Assembly: GCA_035578155.1 (NCBI GenBank)
Contig: JAPWDM010000001.1
Coordinates: 86,111,150-86,175,149 of the forward strand
Length of the DNA: 64,000 nucleotides
DNA from: Brachynemurus nebulosus
Lineage: Eukaryota; Arthropoda; Insecta; Neuroptera; Myrmeleontidae
Direction: 5' to 3'
The notes under the pieces are model-generated. The model saw nothing but the letters and a program-made list of their open reading frames with translations. It did not search any database and was not told the DNA's origin. The first letter of the stretch is position 1. Each line of letters begins with the position of its first letter. Both the position numbers and the translations under genes were made by a program. This document shows positions 14,245 to 27,045 of this stretch, piece after piece.

Positions 14245-14499
14245 ATGGAATTAGAAAAGCACTGCCCAATATGGCTTCATATTTTTGTGATACTCGAAGA
14301 GGAAATTGATTTACAGAAAAAGATAATTGAAGATAATAGGTCCGACATCAAACCTTTTGTTGGTACACTGAAAGTACACCAAGTACGGGGAAACATTTCT
14401 ATGTGTGACAAGTTGTACATGAAGAGCCTTAGCTGCTTTTGTAGCAATTTCTGTGGTCACTTCAACTTAAGCGACATCACATACACCCATTTCATTTAA
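14245..14499 (+). pseudogene. unrecognised protein fragment with C-rich end
   Basis: An open frame of 84 codons reads a charged segment (ILEEEIDLQKKIIEDNR) and then GTLKVHQVRGN and a cysteine-rich tail KSLSCFCSNFCGHFNL. The GTLKVHQV plus LSCFC...CGHF arrangement looks like the C-terminal part of uncharacterised, often repeat-borne arthropod proteins, but I cannot name the family. Related frames upstream (about 14,143-14,244) hit stops. No neighbouring exon completes it. Treat as a decayed gene fragment; function unknown. Confidence 0.35.
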
Positions 14500-14789
14500 A
14501 GAAGTCTTAAACGTTCACTATTAGAGCCTATAAAATCTAAAAAAATTAAAATATCTTCTGGCCCTTATCATTACAAATACAGAAATAGTGCCAATTAGTA
14601 AAATAATGAATACTAAATTAAAAAGATTACTTTTTCTTTAGGGACACAAAAAATGCAAATACCGTATATTCACCCATATGATACTGTGCAGTGTACATGA
14701 TTGTATTCCAAAGTATGTCTGTAGTTGTTTATTTAAAGAAAAAACGTTTTGACTCACTGGGAACGAAACAAGAATGCTAGTACACTTCG

Positions 14790-14940
14790 TACTCTTTCTC
14801 AACCTCGTATCTGAAAAGTCCCAATTTTTGGAGACACAAATGAAACGTATTTAAATCTGTGTTTTCATCATTATGAACTTAAAATTTATGCTAATTACAC
14901 CCTTTGATGTTGGCTACCTACATATATAAATATATACAGA

Positions 14941-15030
<90 letters not shown>
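14790..15030. mobile_element. end of a TA-centred repeat family
   Basis: CGTACTCTTTCTCAACCTCG and the following CCCAATTTTTGGA...GTGTTTTCATCA...TGTTGGCTACC block match, in inverse orientation, the right half of the element at 59,394-59,700. It is followed by a (TA)n tract (14,945-15,030). Confidence 0.65.
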
Positions 15031-15035
<5 letters not shown>

Positions 15036-15230
15036 TGATTTTGATTCATATTATGTGTTTTAATGGCCATTTTTTACAAACCGCATAAAAAATCGCACAA
15101 GCAACAACCGCACAAAAAAACCCGTATAAAAGAAGGTTCAAGTGTACAGAAGTTTCAAGTCGCGCGTACTCTTTCTCAACCTCGTATATCAAAAACTGCA
15201 TGTTTTAGGACACACAAAAAAACATTAAAT

Positions 15231-15308
<78 letters not shown>

Positions 15309-15514
15309 CAATATTTAATGTTTTTTTGTGTGTCCTAAAACATGCAGTTTTTGATATACGAGGTTGAGAAAGAGTACGCGCGACTTGAAACTTCTGTACA
15401 CTTGAACCTTCTTTTATACGGGTTTTTTTGTGCGGTTGTTGCTTGTGCGATTTTTTATGCGGTTTCTAAAAAAAATGGCCATTAAAACACATAATATGAA
15501 TCAAAATCAAGAGA
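15031..15514. mobile_element. 484-bp near-perfect palindrome centred on (TA)n
   Basis: Arms of about 205 bp (TCTCTTGATTTTGATTCATA... at the left and its inverse at the right) are almost identical and flank a (TA)n centre at 15,236-15,304, so a single strand could fold into one long hairpin. The arm contains CGCGCGTACTCTTTCTCAAC, the terminal word of the repeat family also seen at 14.8 and 59.4 kb. Non-coding. Confidence 0.9.
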
Positions 15515-15773
15515 TAGTAAGAAACTTAAACATTTACTATAATAACTTTCTTTGATAAAAATACTTTTTAACGGCTTCTAAACATTTAATCAATACATTG
15601 CATAAGAACATAAGTTATGGCAACATTTAATTTTTTTACAGATGTATTTTTCAAAATTTTCAGAATATAAAAAGGAAATAAAATGTTCCTACGTGTAAAT
15701 TAAGGCTTTATCTCGTTTAAAAAAGGACATCTATTAAAATTGTTGCATTTTGTTAAAACAAAATAAGATTTTG

Positions 15774-15873
15774 AGCGTTTTGAGTTATGTATTTTCGATG
15801 AAACTTTTTTTATTCGGTGGATCGGAATCGTATAAAAAAAGTTTCATCGAAAATACATAACTCAAAACGCTCA
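15774..15873. repeat. 100-bp perfect hairpin
   Basis: GAGCGTTTTGAGTTATGTAT and the bases after it (about 39 bp in all) recur inverted at 15,835-15,873, around a loop that contains GGTGGATCGG. The related word GCGGTCCCGATCCACCGC follows near 15,918, suggesting decayed further arms. Confidence 0.8.
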
Positions 15874-16588
15874 AAAACTCACAATTTTAATAGATGTTAT
15901 TTTGAAACTTTTTTTATGCGGTCCCGATCCACCGCATAAAAAAAGATTTTTACAATCTGGACCGAACTAATCTTTTTATAGCTATTTATGGTATTTTTGA
16001 ATATATTTTTTTTTCTGCGATTTTTTTTATGGGGTCTCTATCCACCGTACAAAAAAAGTTCAGCTGTATTCTGTACACAAGACATATTATTATTAGTATT
16101 ACATCGCTTACAAAAAAAACTTCCCTTAGTTTTTGTATTATATTTATGTGTGTATGAATTTGAATGATCAATACATAATGTAAATGACCCAAAATCAGAC
16201 AGTGTCCTAAAATCAGACGTTTATATTATTTTAAAGAATTTAAAAAAATTCTGCTTTTAAAACGTTCGTTTTGTATATCAGAGATATCTGTGAACATTAG
16301 GTAATACTTGTATTACCTAATGTATATTTTGTATATTTTGATAAATCGAAAAAATCTTTTGTATATTTCAATTTATTTTTAACAAATATTGTACTAAAAT
16401 TAATGATCAATTAGTTATTCTGCGAAATATACAAAATAGTATTGATTTTTATATTAGCAGAACTTGGAAAAGTACATTATTAACTAATATGTACGTGTAA
16501 TAAATAAAGCAATTTTTCAATAAATTATACTTAAATGCATCTTTATCAACTTTTTAGTCGAATTTTCTTCGAAAAATTAGACTTATAC

Positions 16589-16864
<276 letters not shown>

Positions 16865-16889
16865 CCGCCACCTTTTAATTTGTGTAGGA

Positions 16890-17760
16890 CTTCCCTATGG
16901 AAGTTAAGAGATGAAATTTGGTAAATGGGGCTCATTTTCGAGGCACCTCATACTATCAAAGTGGGGTCAAATTTTGGGCAAATTTTTTTTTTGACTCGAC
17001 CTTTAAGGGGGTGGTGGGTAACAAAACAATAAAACTTTTCCAAACTGGTTTTAAATAATGTTTCGATCAACTATCTACAACATATCCAAAATTCAGTTTC
17101 CTAGAGTGATTTGGAGGGAGTAGGGAGGGGGAAAACGATTTTCGCTGGATCTAACACGCCCCCAGCCCCCCAGAATTAACGTAGAGTATTGAAATTTGGT
17201 ATGCTGATAGAGTTCATACCTAGGTTATGCTTTTTGGAGGTTTTAATATTTTACCCCCACCCCCCTCATTTTTAAGCTACAATTTCATGCTTTTTTGACG
17301 TTTTCGAAGTTTGTACCACTCGCACAGGTCACCCAAATAAACCTAGAGGCCTGAAATTTTGCATTGGGATTGAGTTAGTATCAAGAGGGTGCCTTTTGGG
17401 GGTCTCAACTTTTAACCCTTACCCTCACCATTTTTATACCAAAAAGAACATCATTTTTCTTGTTTTTTAACAGTTTCGTTCGAGTCAAAATCTCCCCAAA
17501 TAAACCTAGAGGGCTGAAATTTTGTGTACAAGTTAAGTTAATAGCCAGCCACTGCTTTTTGGAGGTTTCAACTTTTAACCCTTACCCCCACGATTTTTAC
17601 GCCAATATTTCCTTGATTTTTTTGCTTTTTTTCTAACACGGCTAGAAGCTTTCTAAGAAAACATACAGAGCTGAAATTTTGTACGTGTATTGAGTTAGTA
17701 TCCAGCTAGTGTCTTTTAGGGATTAAACATTACTTCTCCCCCCACTTCTCCCATTTTTAC
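16890..17760. repeat. dispersed repeat with internal degenerate ~125-bp repeats
   Basis: About 580 bp (16,890-17,470) is shared with 43,150-43,725, including GGTAAATGGGGCTCATT, CTATCTACAACATATCCAAA and CCCCAGAATTAACGTAGAG. From about 17,160 rightwards a unit containing CTGAAATTTTG, GAGTTAGTATC, TTTTGG-GG and AACTTTTAACCCTTACCC recurs three to four times. Unknown family; no coding frame. Confidence 0.75.
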
Positions 17761-17956
17761 ATCGGAATTCAGTGGTATTGTAAATATGTTTTAAATGAAT
17801 TACTTTTATTCTAACACATAGTAGGCGAATAGTAATTTTAAAAAATTAAAAAAAAAAAATGAATTTACTTTTTTAACAAAAGCAAATACATATAGGTAGT
17901 TGCATACATACATATTATATTACATATAGGTAATTCTATATGTATACATACATATA

Positions 17957-19234
17957 GGCTGACGAGCACCAAATCAGAGAAATTTACTACTTTAGTTTTG
18001 TAAACTACTTTAGTTAGAACTAAAGAAGTATTATACTATTTTAGTATTTTACTACATTAGTTTTGCTTGGAGAGTTCATTCACAGAATACTTCTTTAGTT
18101 TCAACTACTTTAGTTTTCTCCAAATACTCTTTTAGTTATTAGAAATGTGTGATGTAACATAAAAATTTTATCAGAAAAAGATGGAAATAATGATTTGGCT
18201 GGCATCCACTATAAACAAAAAATCTTTAGAGAAAAAATTTTTGGTTTCTTAGTTTCTTTTTTTTCTGAAAATTTTGAAAATTAATAAAAAAATTTTATCT
18301 CTTTCATTTTTTCTATATGGTGCGCATCCCCCCCCCCCCATTCTCAAATAAAAAGCTTGATTTCTTACACGCCTGTTTTTTCTAACTTGAGCAGTTCGTA
18401 CTATAGACTCAAACGTATTATCTTCATTAAAATCACCATTCATATTGCCAAAATACAGTCAACACCGATTACTCGGTGCAGTAATGGGAGAACAAGGACG
18501 GACAAATCAAAATCATGGTTAAATCAAAATTAAACTGAAAAAAAATTTAGTCATAAAAAAGTTAATTAAAAAAATCAAAAAACCAGACTGCGTAAAAATC
18601 AGGCTAAACGGTGGAAACAAGATGAAATAGAGGAAAAGAAAAATGAATAAGTAATAATTGTATCAAGTTAAATAAAAATATCTGATGCCTCTGACTGCTT
18701 TACTTTTTAATCAGTTTTCTTTTTCTCTACTTGAATTGTGTTTAAAAATTATTTAGAAGAAAAAATATATAGGTTCGCATGCAGCGCGTGGGTTTTCACA
18801 TTCAGCCTGGTTAATTTGCCCCCAAATAATTGGAAACTGACTGTAATATTTAATATCATTTTATTATCATATTACCACATGTAATTAAAAAACCCCAAAA
18901 AATGTTCAATTACGAAAATAAACCGAAAAGAAGACACAAAAATGCACGTCACCAATGTTTTTTAAAGATACTCTTTTACATACTCCTGCTAGTGGGTAGG
19001 AGTATATTTTGGCTTTGTTTACTCTCTTACTTACTACTTTAGTATTATACTCCAGAGTGGTGCACACCAGCGATTGTTTACTCTCAAGAGAATATTTTCA
19101 ATACTTCTTTAGTAAAATACTCCACAACTGAAAATACTACATTAGTATAGAAAGTAATTGAAATCGTCAATTTTTCACTCTTTTAGTAAAATACTAAGTT
19201 AGTTACAAAATCTCCTGGTTGGTGCTTGTCAGCC
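17957..19234. mobile_element. 1.28-kb element with GGCTGAC inverted ends
   Basis: The left end GGCTGACGAGCACCAA and right end TTGGTGCTTGTCAGCC are inverted copies with one mismatch. Subterminal regions on both sides are full of ACTTTAGT / ACTAAAG words (for example 17,987-18,130 and 19,030-19,200), as expected of transposase-binding subterminal repeats. No transposase is encoded. Confidence 0.8.
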
Positions 19235-21108
<1,874 letters not shown>

Positions 21109-21289
21109 ATCCTTTAACAATTTTTATTAATTTTTTAGCGACGTTTATGAAATATTGAGCTTCGAAATGAGGTTTATAATAAGTCAAGGAAAACAAACGC
21201 AGTGGGTCAAGCTGTTTTTTTTTTTGAAAAAATATTAAAAATGGTATAAATATTAATTTTAGATATTTTTTAAACTTTTACAAAATTAC

Positions 21290-21740
21290 AGCTAATGCAA
21301 AAGATTTCTGAAATTATTTTTACACCATGGCAAGAGCGGAAAAAGTCACAGAAGGTACCTTTTGAACCACTATCCTATGTATGCGGGTTTTCGATAAAAT
21401 ATAATTTTCATTACAGGAAATTCGCTGTTATGCAGGATACTGCGACAGCGGTATTTATACAGACTATATGTACAACCATTTTTAAAAGAATATGTGTGAA
21501 AAAATTTGAAATATTATATCCTAAAAATATTGATTTCTATATGTGATAATAATATATAAATAAAATAATATATAAATAAACGGTATGCAGATACAGAGAG
21601 CTTATAAAAATACCTACTTCATCATAAGAATGAAAATATTTTTTTCTCGGAAACCCGCTTACATAGGATAAAGGTTGAAAAACCTGTCTTATGTGATTCT
21701 TTCCGCTTCTTAAGGCGGTGTAAAAAAATATTAGTAATTT
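21290..21740. repeat. inverted pair of repeat fragments
   Basis: The segment around 21,315-21,420 (TTTTACACC...GCGGAAAAAGTCACA...TATCCTATGTATGCGGGTTT) recurs inverted at about 21,620-21,730. Both are related to the 5' module of the dispersed repeat that follows at 21.9 kb. Confidence 0.6.
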
Positions 21741-21929
21741 CAATTACTAATTTTTTCTCCTTGTTATTTATTAACTGAGATCTCAATCTGTAGACTGTCC
21801 ATGCAGAATGTACAAATCGCATGAGTTTACAGATTTTTCTTCGAAACCCTAGTAAGAATACATAGTTTATAGGATAGAACATTCACAGTATGTACGATCA
21901 CATTCTGTATAACATGTAGTGGAATTGGT

Positions 21930-22251
21930 TATTTTTTAAGTTATTTTTCTCGAAAATCTTCTAACATTTAAAAATGATTTAAAAGCCTATCTTATTTCAT
22001 TTTTTCCGTACTTTGTAATGGTGTAAAAAAATCTGGCAAAAACTTTTAAATTATAGCAAATTTTGACCAAAAACTCATTTTCACGAAAAATGCTCAAAAA
22101 ACCATGTTCCTGGTATCCGACGTGTTTGGCTGAAGAATTCATCCAAGATTTTTGGACTTCCAATGTGGTCACCAAATTGCGTAAAGCTAGAAGCTTTTCC
22201 TGAAGAGCTATCGTGCTGATACATATATACATACGTACATACATACATACA

Positions 22252-22336
<85 letters not shown>

Positions 22337-22450
22337 TTTAGTGAATGTTATTTTTGGGTTTTAGGGGCCTCAAAACAAATTTCTGCCATAGTGCCGGGCT
22401 TAAGTCGTGTTACGGATAAGACTGTAATAGCTGAATTTCCAGAATTCTTT
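21930..22450. repeat. dispersed repeat family, copy 3, with (CATA)n(TA)n
   Basis: This carries the CTATCTTATTTCATTTTTTC module, the ACCATGTTCCTGGTATCCGA core and the AAATTTTAGTGAATGTTA end block. The microsatellite is (CATA)n then (TA)n (about 22,220-22,332) instead of pure TA. Confidence 0.75.
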
Positions 22451-22559
22451 CTGGAAATTCGCTCAAATTTTCATTCACATTACTCCACCCACCGCCGGAG
22501 GTTTCTAGAACCACCCCAGTAGCAGATGGGGGGTCCAGAACTGTCCAATCCTTGCTACT

Positions 22560-22865
22560 GACTTTTTTTCTTATTTTCTCAAAAATAACCTAGAATAATA
22601 GTTCAAAAACCTTTTTTATCTGATTTTTTTCCGTCTTTGCATTGGTGTATAAAAATGTGACAAAAACTTTTAAATTATAGCAAATGTTAGCAAAAAATTA
22701 ATTTTTTGCAAGAACAAAAACCATGTTCCTGGCATCCGACGTGTTTGGCTGAAGAACTCATCCAAGATTTTTGGACTTTCAACGTTGTCACCAAATTTCG
22801 TAAAGCTAGCAGTTTTTCCTGAAAAGCTATCGTGCTGGTACACATATACATACATACATACATAC
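22560..22865. repeat. dispersed repeat family, copy 4, truncated
   Basis: Core ACCATGTTCCTGGCATCCGA and the CAAGATTTTTGGACTTTCAA segment, ending in a short (CATA)n. The end block after the microsatellite is missing. Confidence 0.7.
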
Positions 22866-23415
22866 TATCCTACAACTCTAAGAAAAATGTAAAGGTAATA
22901 AAATTTTACAAGTTGGATTTACACTATAGCAAAAAATGAAATTATTTTCATTACGAAACTGCCATCTTACAGCAACATTCATAAAAATATTACTTTTCAA
23001 TTTAAAATAGAATATGGCAACACAAAATACGATTTAGAAATGTTACATTATAATCTAAATCAATAGTTTTAAAACTTATATACCGTAAAACCATCTAGAC
23101 CCGGACACTGCACCAATCTTCAAAGTAAGTAGTTTCTACATTAACCTGCTACAATAAACATTTGTTCTTGACGTCATTAGAGAGAGAAAAACATCCTCTA
23201 AACAGCTATACTATCTCATTTTACAGGATTACTATTCTCCAGTTTTTCAAAGAAATAAAATGTATGTCTAACTTAGACATGTAATTTTCGTCATAATTGT
23301 TATATTGTCTTAATTTTGATATGTATGTGTTCAGAATTTTATCGCGTATCATTTAATGATGTTTGAAGTTATATTCGATGTACATATAAAAAATTACATG
23401 CTATATACATATATC

Positions 23416-23421
23416 CGTTTA
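23416..23421. repeat. left 6-bp target-site duplication
   Basis: CGTTTA immediately before the first base of the left arm; identical to 32,996-33,001 immediately after the last base of the right arm. Confidence 0.75.
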
Positions 23422-23867
23422 AGTAGATAGGCTAGGAGAGATCTGTGACACCGTAAAACTAACCAACTTGAACCCTTTTGCCAATGTTTGAAATCGTGTA
23501 ACTTTACGGTACTAGACATTCCGAACTGATGAGTCATCAAACTGTATCGATGTGCAAACCTTAACCTTTGACCCGGCACGTACCGAGTACATGTATTTAA
23601 AATTTGTTGTTGACATATGACCCCAACACTCGCTCATACTGCTGGCCTTGAAATTCCTAAGAGGTGAGTCATCGCCAGCAACCGAATTAATTTATGTTAA
23701 CCCATTATGCATCATCACTATTTTCGTCACAATTTAGTTTTGTGTTAACCCATTACCCGCCATAGTTTTTGAATGCAAACCTAACGCATGCGCAGATTGA
23801 ATTTAAGTACACGACGCATGCGCAGACTGAATTTTAGGTTACAATTTGATAGATGGGGTACACTACC

Positions 23868-24310
23868 GCGTCAAAAATGTGGGGTTACCCTAACTCGGGG
23901 GGTGGCCCCAAACTTTTGACGCCGTACTGTACTTAAATTTTTGGTACACTGCCGTGTCAAAAGTGCGGGCCCCCCTGACCAAAAAGGTATCCTATCACTT
24001 TTTGAAGCGTACTGTACGTGCAAACCTTGGCCCCAACACGCGCTTGCCTTAATTGCGTCATCTTAAACGAACTATCACGTCAAAAAATGCGGGGAATACC
24101 CTAACTCGGGGTGGCCCCAAACTTTTGACGCCGTACTGTACTTAAATTTTTGGTACACTGCCGTGTCAAAAGTGCGGGCCCCCCTGAGTAAAAAGGTATC
24201 CGATCACTTTTTGAAGCGTACTGTACGTGCAAACCTTAACCCCAACACGCGCTTACCTTAATTGCGTCATTTTAAACGAAAGGTACATTACCAAGTCAAA
24301 AATGTGGGGA
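23868..24310. repeat. subterminal ~209-bp tandem repeats (left arm)
   Basis: A unit containing GGTACACTGCCGTGTCAAAA, TTTTTGAAGCGTACTGTACG, CCCCAACACGCGCTT and ACTTTTGACGCCGTACTGTA repeats with a period of about 209 bp, two full copies plus partial ones. The palindromic word GTACTGTAC-like recurs in each. Such subterminal arrays often bind replication or transposition proteins; that role is inferred. Confidence 0.75.
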
Positions 24311-25579
24311 ATACCGTAACCCACGGGGAGGCCGCTAAATTTTGTGGGGGCACTGTACCAAGCGCTACCGCAAAACTAATTTCAGACTCCAGGGTCCAGA
24401 TGTCTGACCGCTACTGTACTGCCGGAAATTTGGGTGTCAACTGTAACTCAGTGGTTTTTTTGTATATTTAACCTTGGAAAATTCCAGGAATTTTTATCAG
24501 TTTTAACATAAACAAACAACTAATAATTAAATGTTTATTTTAGCTGAATTATGATCATATGACTCATATAAGGAGTTTTTTTGGTATAAGAAAGATGACG
24601 TCATGGAATATTAATGAGTTAAAAAATTGTTTAGTAAAAAATATCACCCATTGTAGGCCTCAAGCAAGAAATTATTTTTATCAGTTTTAATACTTTAACA
24701 TTTAACCTACAGTGACCAATTTTTTAGTTAACTAACAAAAGTTCTTGAAATTTTAACAAGTTACAAAAAATATTACTTCTTATGGTGCACAACATTTTTG
24801 AATTTGACTGTAGCACAAAACTGTTTCTATATCAAACGAAAATTATCTGAAATAATTCAGTATGTACATATGTATAGACTCTGTATATTAAAAATATTTT
24901 ATGTATACACTCTGTATATTGAGAATAAGAAAGAAAATTTGTATATAATTTTAATTTTTATGAATACTAGTAAACGAATTGTATAGCCATTTATGAATAA
25001 GTATTAAATCTAATTATAAAATAATTTATAAATATTGCAAAAAATTTGTTTAATCAGCAAAATCAATGTATATCATTTTAATACTGATACATATTTATAT
25101 TAGGGTATAATAGTATTGTATTTAACATTTTTAAACAGAATAAAAGTTCAATTTTTGGTTTTAAATTACTATAAACACGTCGCTTAATATAAAAATGATA
25201 ACAGCATTGAGTTTTACTAAATTTTTAAGTCTGTAAAATCAAAATTTTTTATAGACACATAGAACATTTTGAATTTGCTACTTTATCATTAACATACAAA
25301 TAATTTCATGTATATATAATGGGTGTATATTTAGTATTTTTAATAAATATTTTAGTATACAGGGTGTATCATGAAATATGCTTTTCAATTAGAATAATAA
25401 ATTTCATAAGATTTTTGTTAATACTCTTATAGGTTAACGAAAGAAACTTTTTGCTGTAAAAAATTAGGGGAATGCAGGGTAATAATTAAATAAAACGCAC
25501 ATATTTTTTTTTTTAAATTTTATTTATAGAATATGTATACAAAAAATTAAATTGCTTAAATCTATATATTACTTAAAAT

Positions 25580-26221
25580 CTATTTATTTTCCATATAAAA
25601 ATTTTTTAAAAGAATACAATTTTCTAATGAACAAATTTTATCTGAATGAAGCATACAGCGTCTTGAATAATATTCATCTCGCAGAATGGAAATCTTCGGT
25701 ACATCAAATATTTCTTCCAAATTCAAAATCCACGGCTGGTTTTCGGTACCATCAAACAAACTTGATATCCATTTCTTCTTTTCACCACCCTTGACGTATA
25801 TAACATCATACTTCTTTAATATAGGTTTCAATATGGTATGAAGTTTTTTGTATGGAATAAATCCATACGACCAAGGTATCCCATGCCAATTTCGGTAAAG
25901 CCAACTGGCTACTCGTTGATATTTCTTCGGCAACTCGTTGAAATCAAACGGTGCGTCGAATATAAGATGTAATATATCATCCGAATTTTCTGCAGCAATA
26001 CCAACTTCTTTAAAATAAAATTGGTTGTTAGCTCCTTGGTAGCCTTGTATTCCTTGGTAGCTCCTTGGTAGCCTCACTTTAAGACCTAGTGACTTAAGGA
26101 ATGCTAAATTTTCAGGTGAAATGTGTTGTTGCTCAAAAGTTTTACGTTTAATGATCTTATGTTTCGAAAGTCCTTTGCTAGGTTCTCTAGCGGTGGACTG
26201 CGCTGAATTGTAAATTAACAT
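25580..26221 (-). CDS. 213-aa element-encoded protein, possibly nuclease-like
   Basis: I start this at the ATG at 26,221; the frame extends nine codons upstream but only with non-ATG codons. The N-terminal third is basic and low complexity (KPSKGLSKHK region). The body reads NNQFYFKEVGIA, IFDAPFDFNELP, WLYRNWHGIPW.YGFIPYKKL and DVIYVKGGEKKKW. The C terminus has spaced Cys and His (RRCMLHSDKICSLENC). The KEVG, WHGIPW and YVKGGEKKKW blocks recall uncharacterised, virus- or transposon-borne arthropod proteins that I suspect are RNase H-fold or exonuclease-like; this is from memory and unproven. The gene lies wholly in the left arm, so a second copy exists in the right arm, where its middle is replaced. 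A TATAAAA box lies about 110 bp upstream (near 26,334). Confidence 0.65.
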   Translation of the reverse strand: MLIYNSAQSTAREPSKGLSKHKIIKRKTFEQQHISPENLAFLKSLGLKVRLPRSYQGIQGYQGANNQFYFKEVGIAAENSDDILHLIFDAPFDFNELPKKYQRVASWLYRNWHGIPWSYGFIPYKKLHTILKPILKKYDVIYVKGGEKKKWISSLFDGTENQPWILNLEEIFDVPKISILRDEYYSRRCMLHSDKICSLENCILLKNFYMENK

Positions 26222-26325
26222 GGTTCCAAAATGTAATTGTTTTACCACGAAAGTATAATTTTCAACGAAAGAGATGTTAACTCTTTGACAACCACCGGTA
26301 GATAGATAATATTTTATGTAAGTTC

Positions 26326-26340
26326 AACTATTTTATACCC
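26326..26340 (-). promoter_or_regulatory. TATA box upstream of the 213-aa gene
   Basis: GGGTATAAAATAG on the minus strand (the same word in the right arm is at 30,220-30,232), roughly 100 bp before the ATG. No canonical initiator lies at +1 but an A is present about 30 bp downstream. Confidence 0.45.
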
Positions 26341-26411
26341 TTCAACCATGATAAGGTGTATAAGCTTGAGTATAACTCAGCAAATTATATAGCGGTGGTG
26401 ACGTAACACAC

Positions 26412-26600
26412 AAATGCGGTGGTTGTGTTGCGGTTGTGGCGGTGGCGGTGTTTGTGTGGCGGTTGTGTGGTGGTGGCGGTGGTGTTTGTGTGGCGGTGGC
26501 GGTGGTGTTTGTGTGGTGGCGGCGGTGGTGTTTGTGTGGCGGTGGTATTTGTATGGTGGTTTCGGTGGTTGTGAGGTGGTTGTGGGGGTGGCGGGGTAGC
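26412..26600. repeat. GGTGGY-rich array (left arm)
   Basis: Irregular array of GGTGGC/GGTGGT/GTTTGTGTGGC units, mirrored at 29,959-30,147. It gives rise to spurious Pro/His/Thr-rich and Gly/Val-rich frames. It sits upstream of the 213-aa gene, as related CCACCR arrays sit upstream of two core genes. Confidence 0.85.
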
Positions 26601-26718
26601 AGCGGTGTTTGCGGCTGACGTGCACAACTTTATCATTAATTCAATCGAAGTAGCAATTTACTGTAGACAATAAATCGGTGGTGACATCTCGCGGTGTTTG
26701 TTGAACGCAATATCTAAA

Positions 26719-27045
26719 TTAATCATCATCATAATCGCTAGCATCTTCTTTATCAGTTTCATCCAGATAATCACCTAGTGGCTCAATAACATCAGCCTTT
26801 TGAAGTTCACGAAGTATAGAGAATATTTCTTGACCGACAGTAGTTTCTCTTAAAGCATCTAACTCTTCGATTAAAGCTTCACTATCGTCAACGTTAAACA
26901 ATATGTTTTTATTTTCCTCTATACTCCGAATAATATTGAGTATTTTTTCACCAGTCTCTGAAGTCTCGTATAAACGTCGTAATTCATCTATTAAAGTATT
27001 AGGATTATGCCAGTATTTTATTTTTTTTCGATTGCCCATTAGCAT
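26719..27045 (-). CDS. acidic protein with two copies of a helical motif
   Basis: From the ATG at 27,045 this encodes 108 residues. An aromatic start KIKYWHNPNTLIDELRRL is followed by ETGEKILNIIRSIEE. A second, similar unit (ALIEELDALRETTVGQEIF, then SILRELQKADVIE) follows, and a very acidic tail DKEDASDYDDD ends it. The duplicated unit is about 35-40 residues long. The frame overlaps the end of the zinc-finger gene by 41 bp and is offset by one base at an A8 run, so the two may be one broken gene, be joined by slippage, or be expressed separately. I recall similar tails fused to C2H2 fingers in repeat-borne invertebrate proteins. Function unknown; DNA-binding or dimerisation is plausible. 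Confidence 0.55.
   Translation of the reverse strand: MLMGNRKKIKYWHNPNTLIDELRRLYETSETGEKILNIIRSIEENKNILFNVDDSEALIEELDALRETTVGQEIFSILRELQKADVIEPLGDYLDETDKEDASDYDDD

Larger units (their letters stand above)
23422..26725. repeat. left inverted arm (3304 bp)
   Basis: Pairs with 29,834-32,995. The inner end coincides with the stop codon of the acidic-protein gene (TAA on the minus strand at 26,719-26,721). It differs from the right arm by a 350-bp segment (25,724-26,073), which is replaced there by 208 unrelated bases. Elsewhere I noticed only isolated substitutions, for example at 26,151 and 26,659. The outer 2 kb has no gene. Confidence 0.9.

Noticed and set aside
18249..18443. Minus-strand frame inside the GGCTGAC element
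   Set aside because: Crosses a G/C homopolymer and lacks any recognisable transposase feature.
26377..26636. Pro/Thr/His-rich and Gly/Val-rich frames in the GGTGGY arrays (and their mirror at 29,923-30,182)
   Set aside because: All frames are open because the DNA is a triplet-like repeat; composition is low complexity and both strands are equally open.
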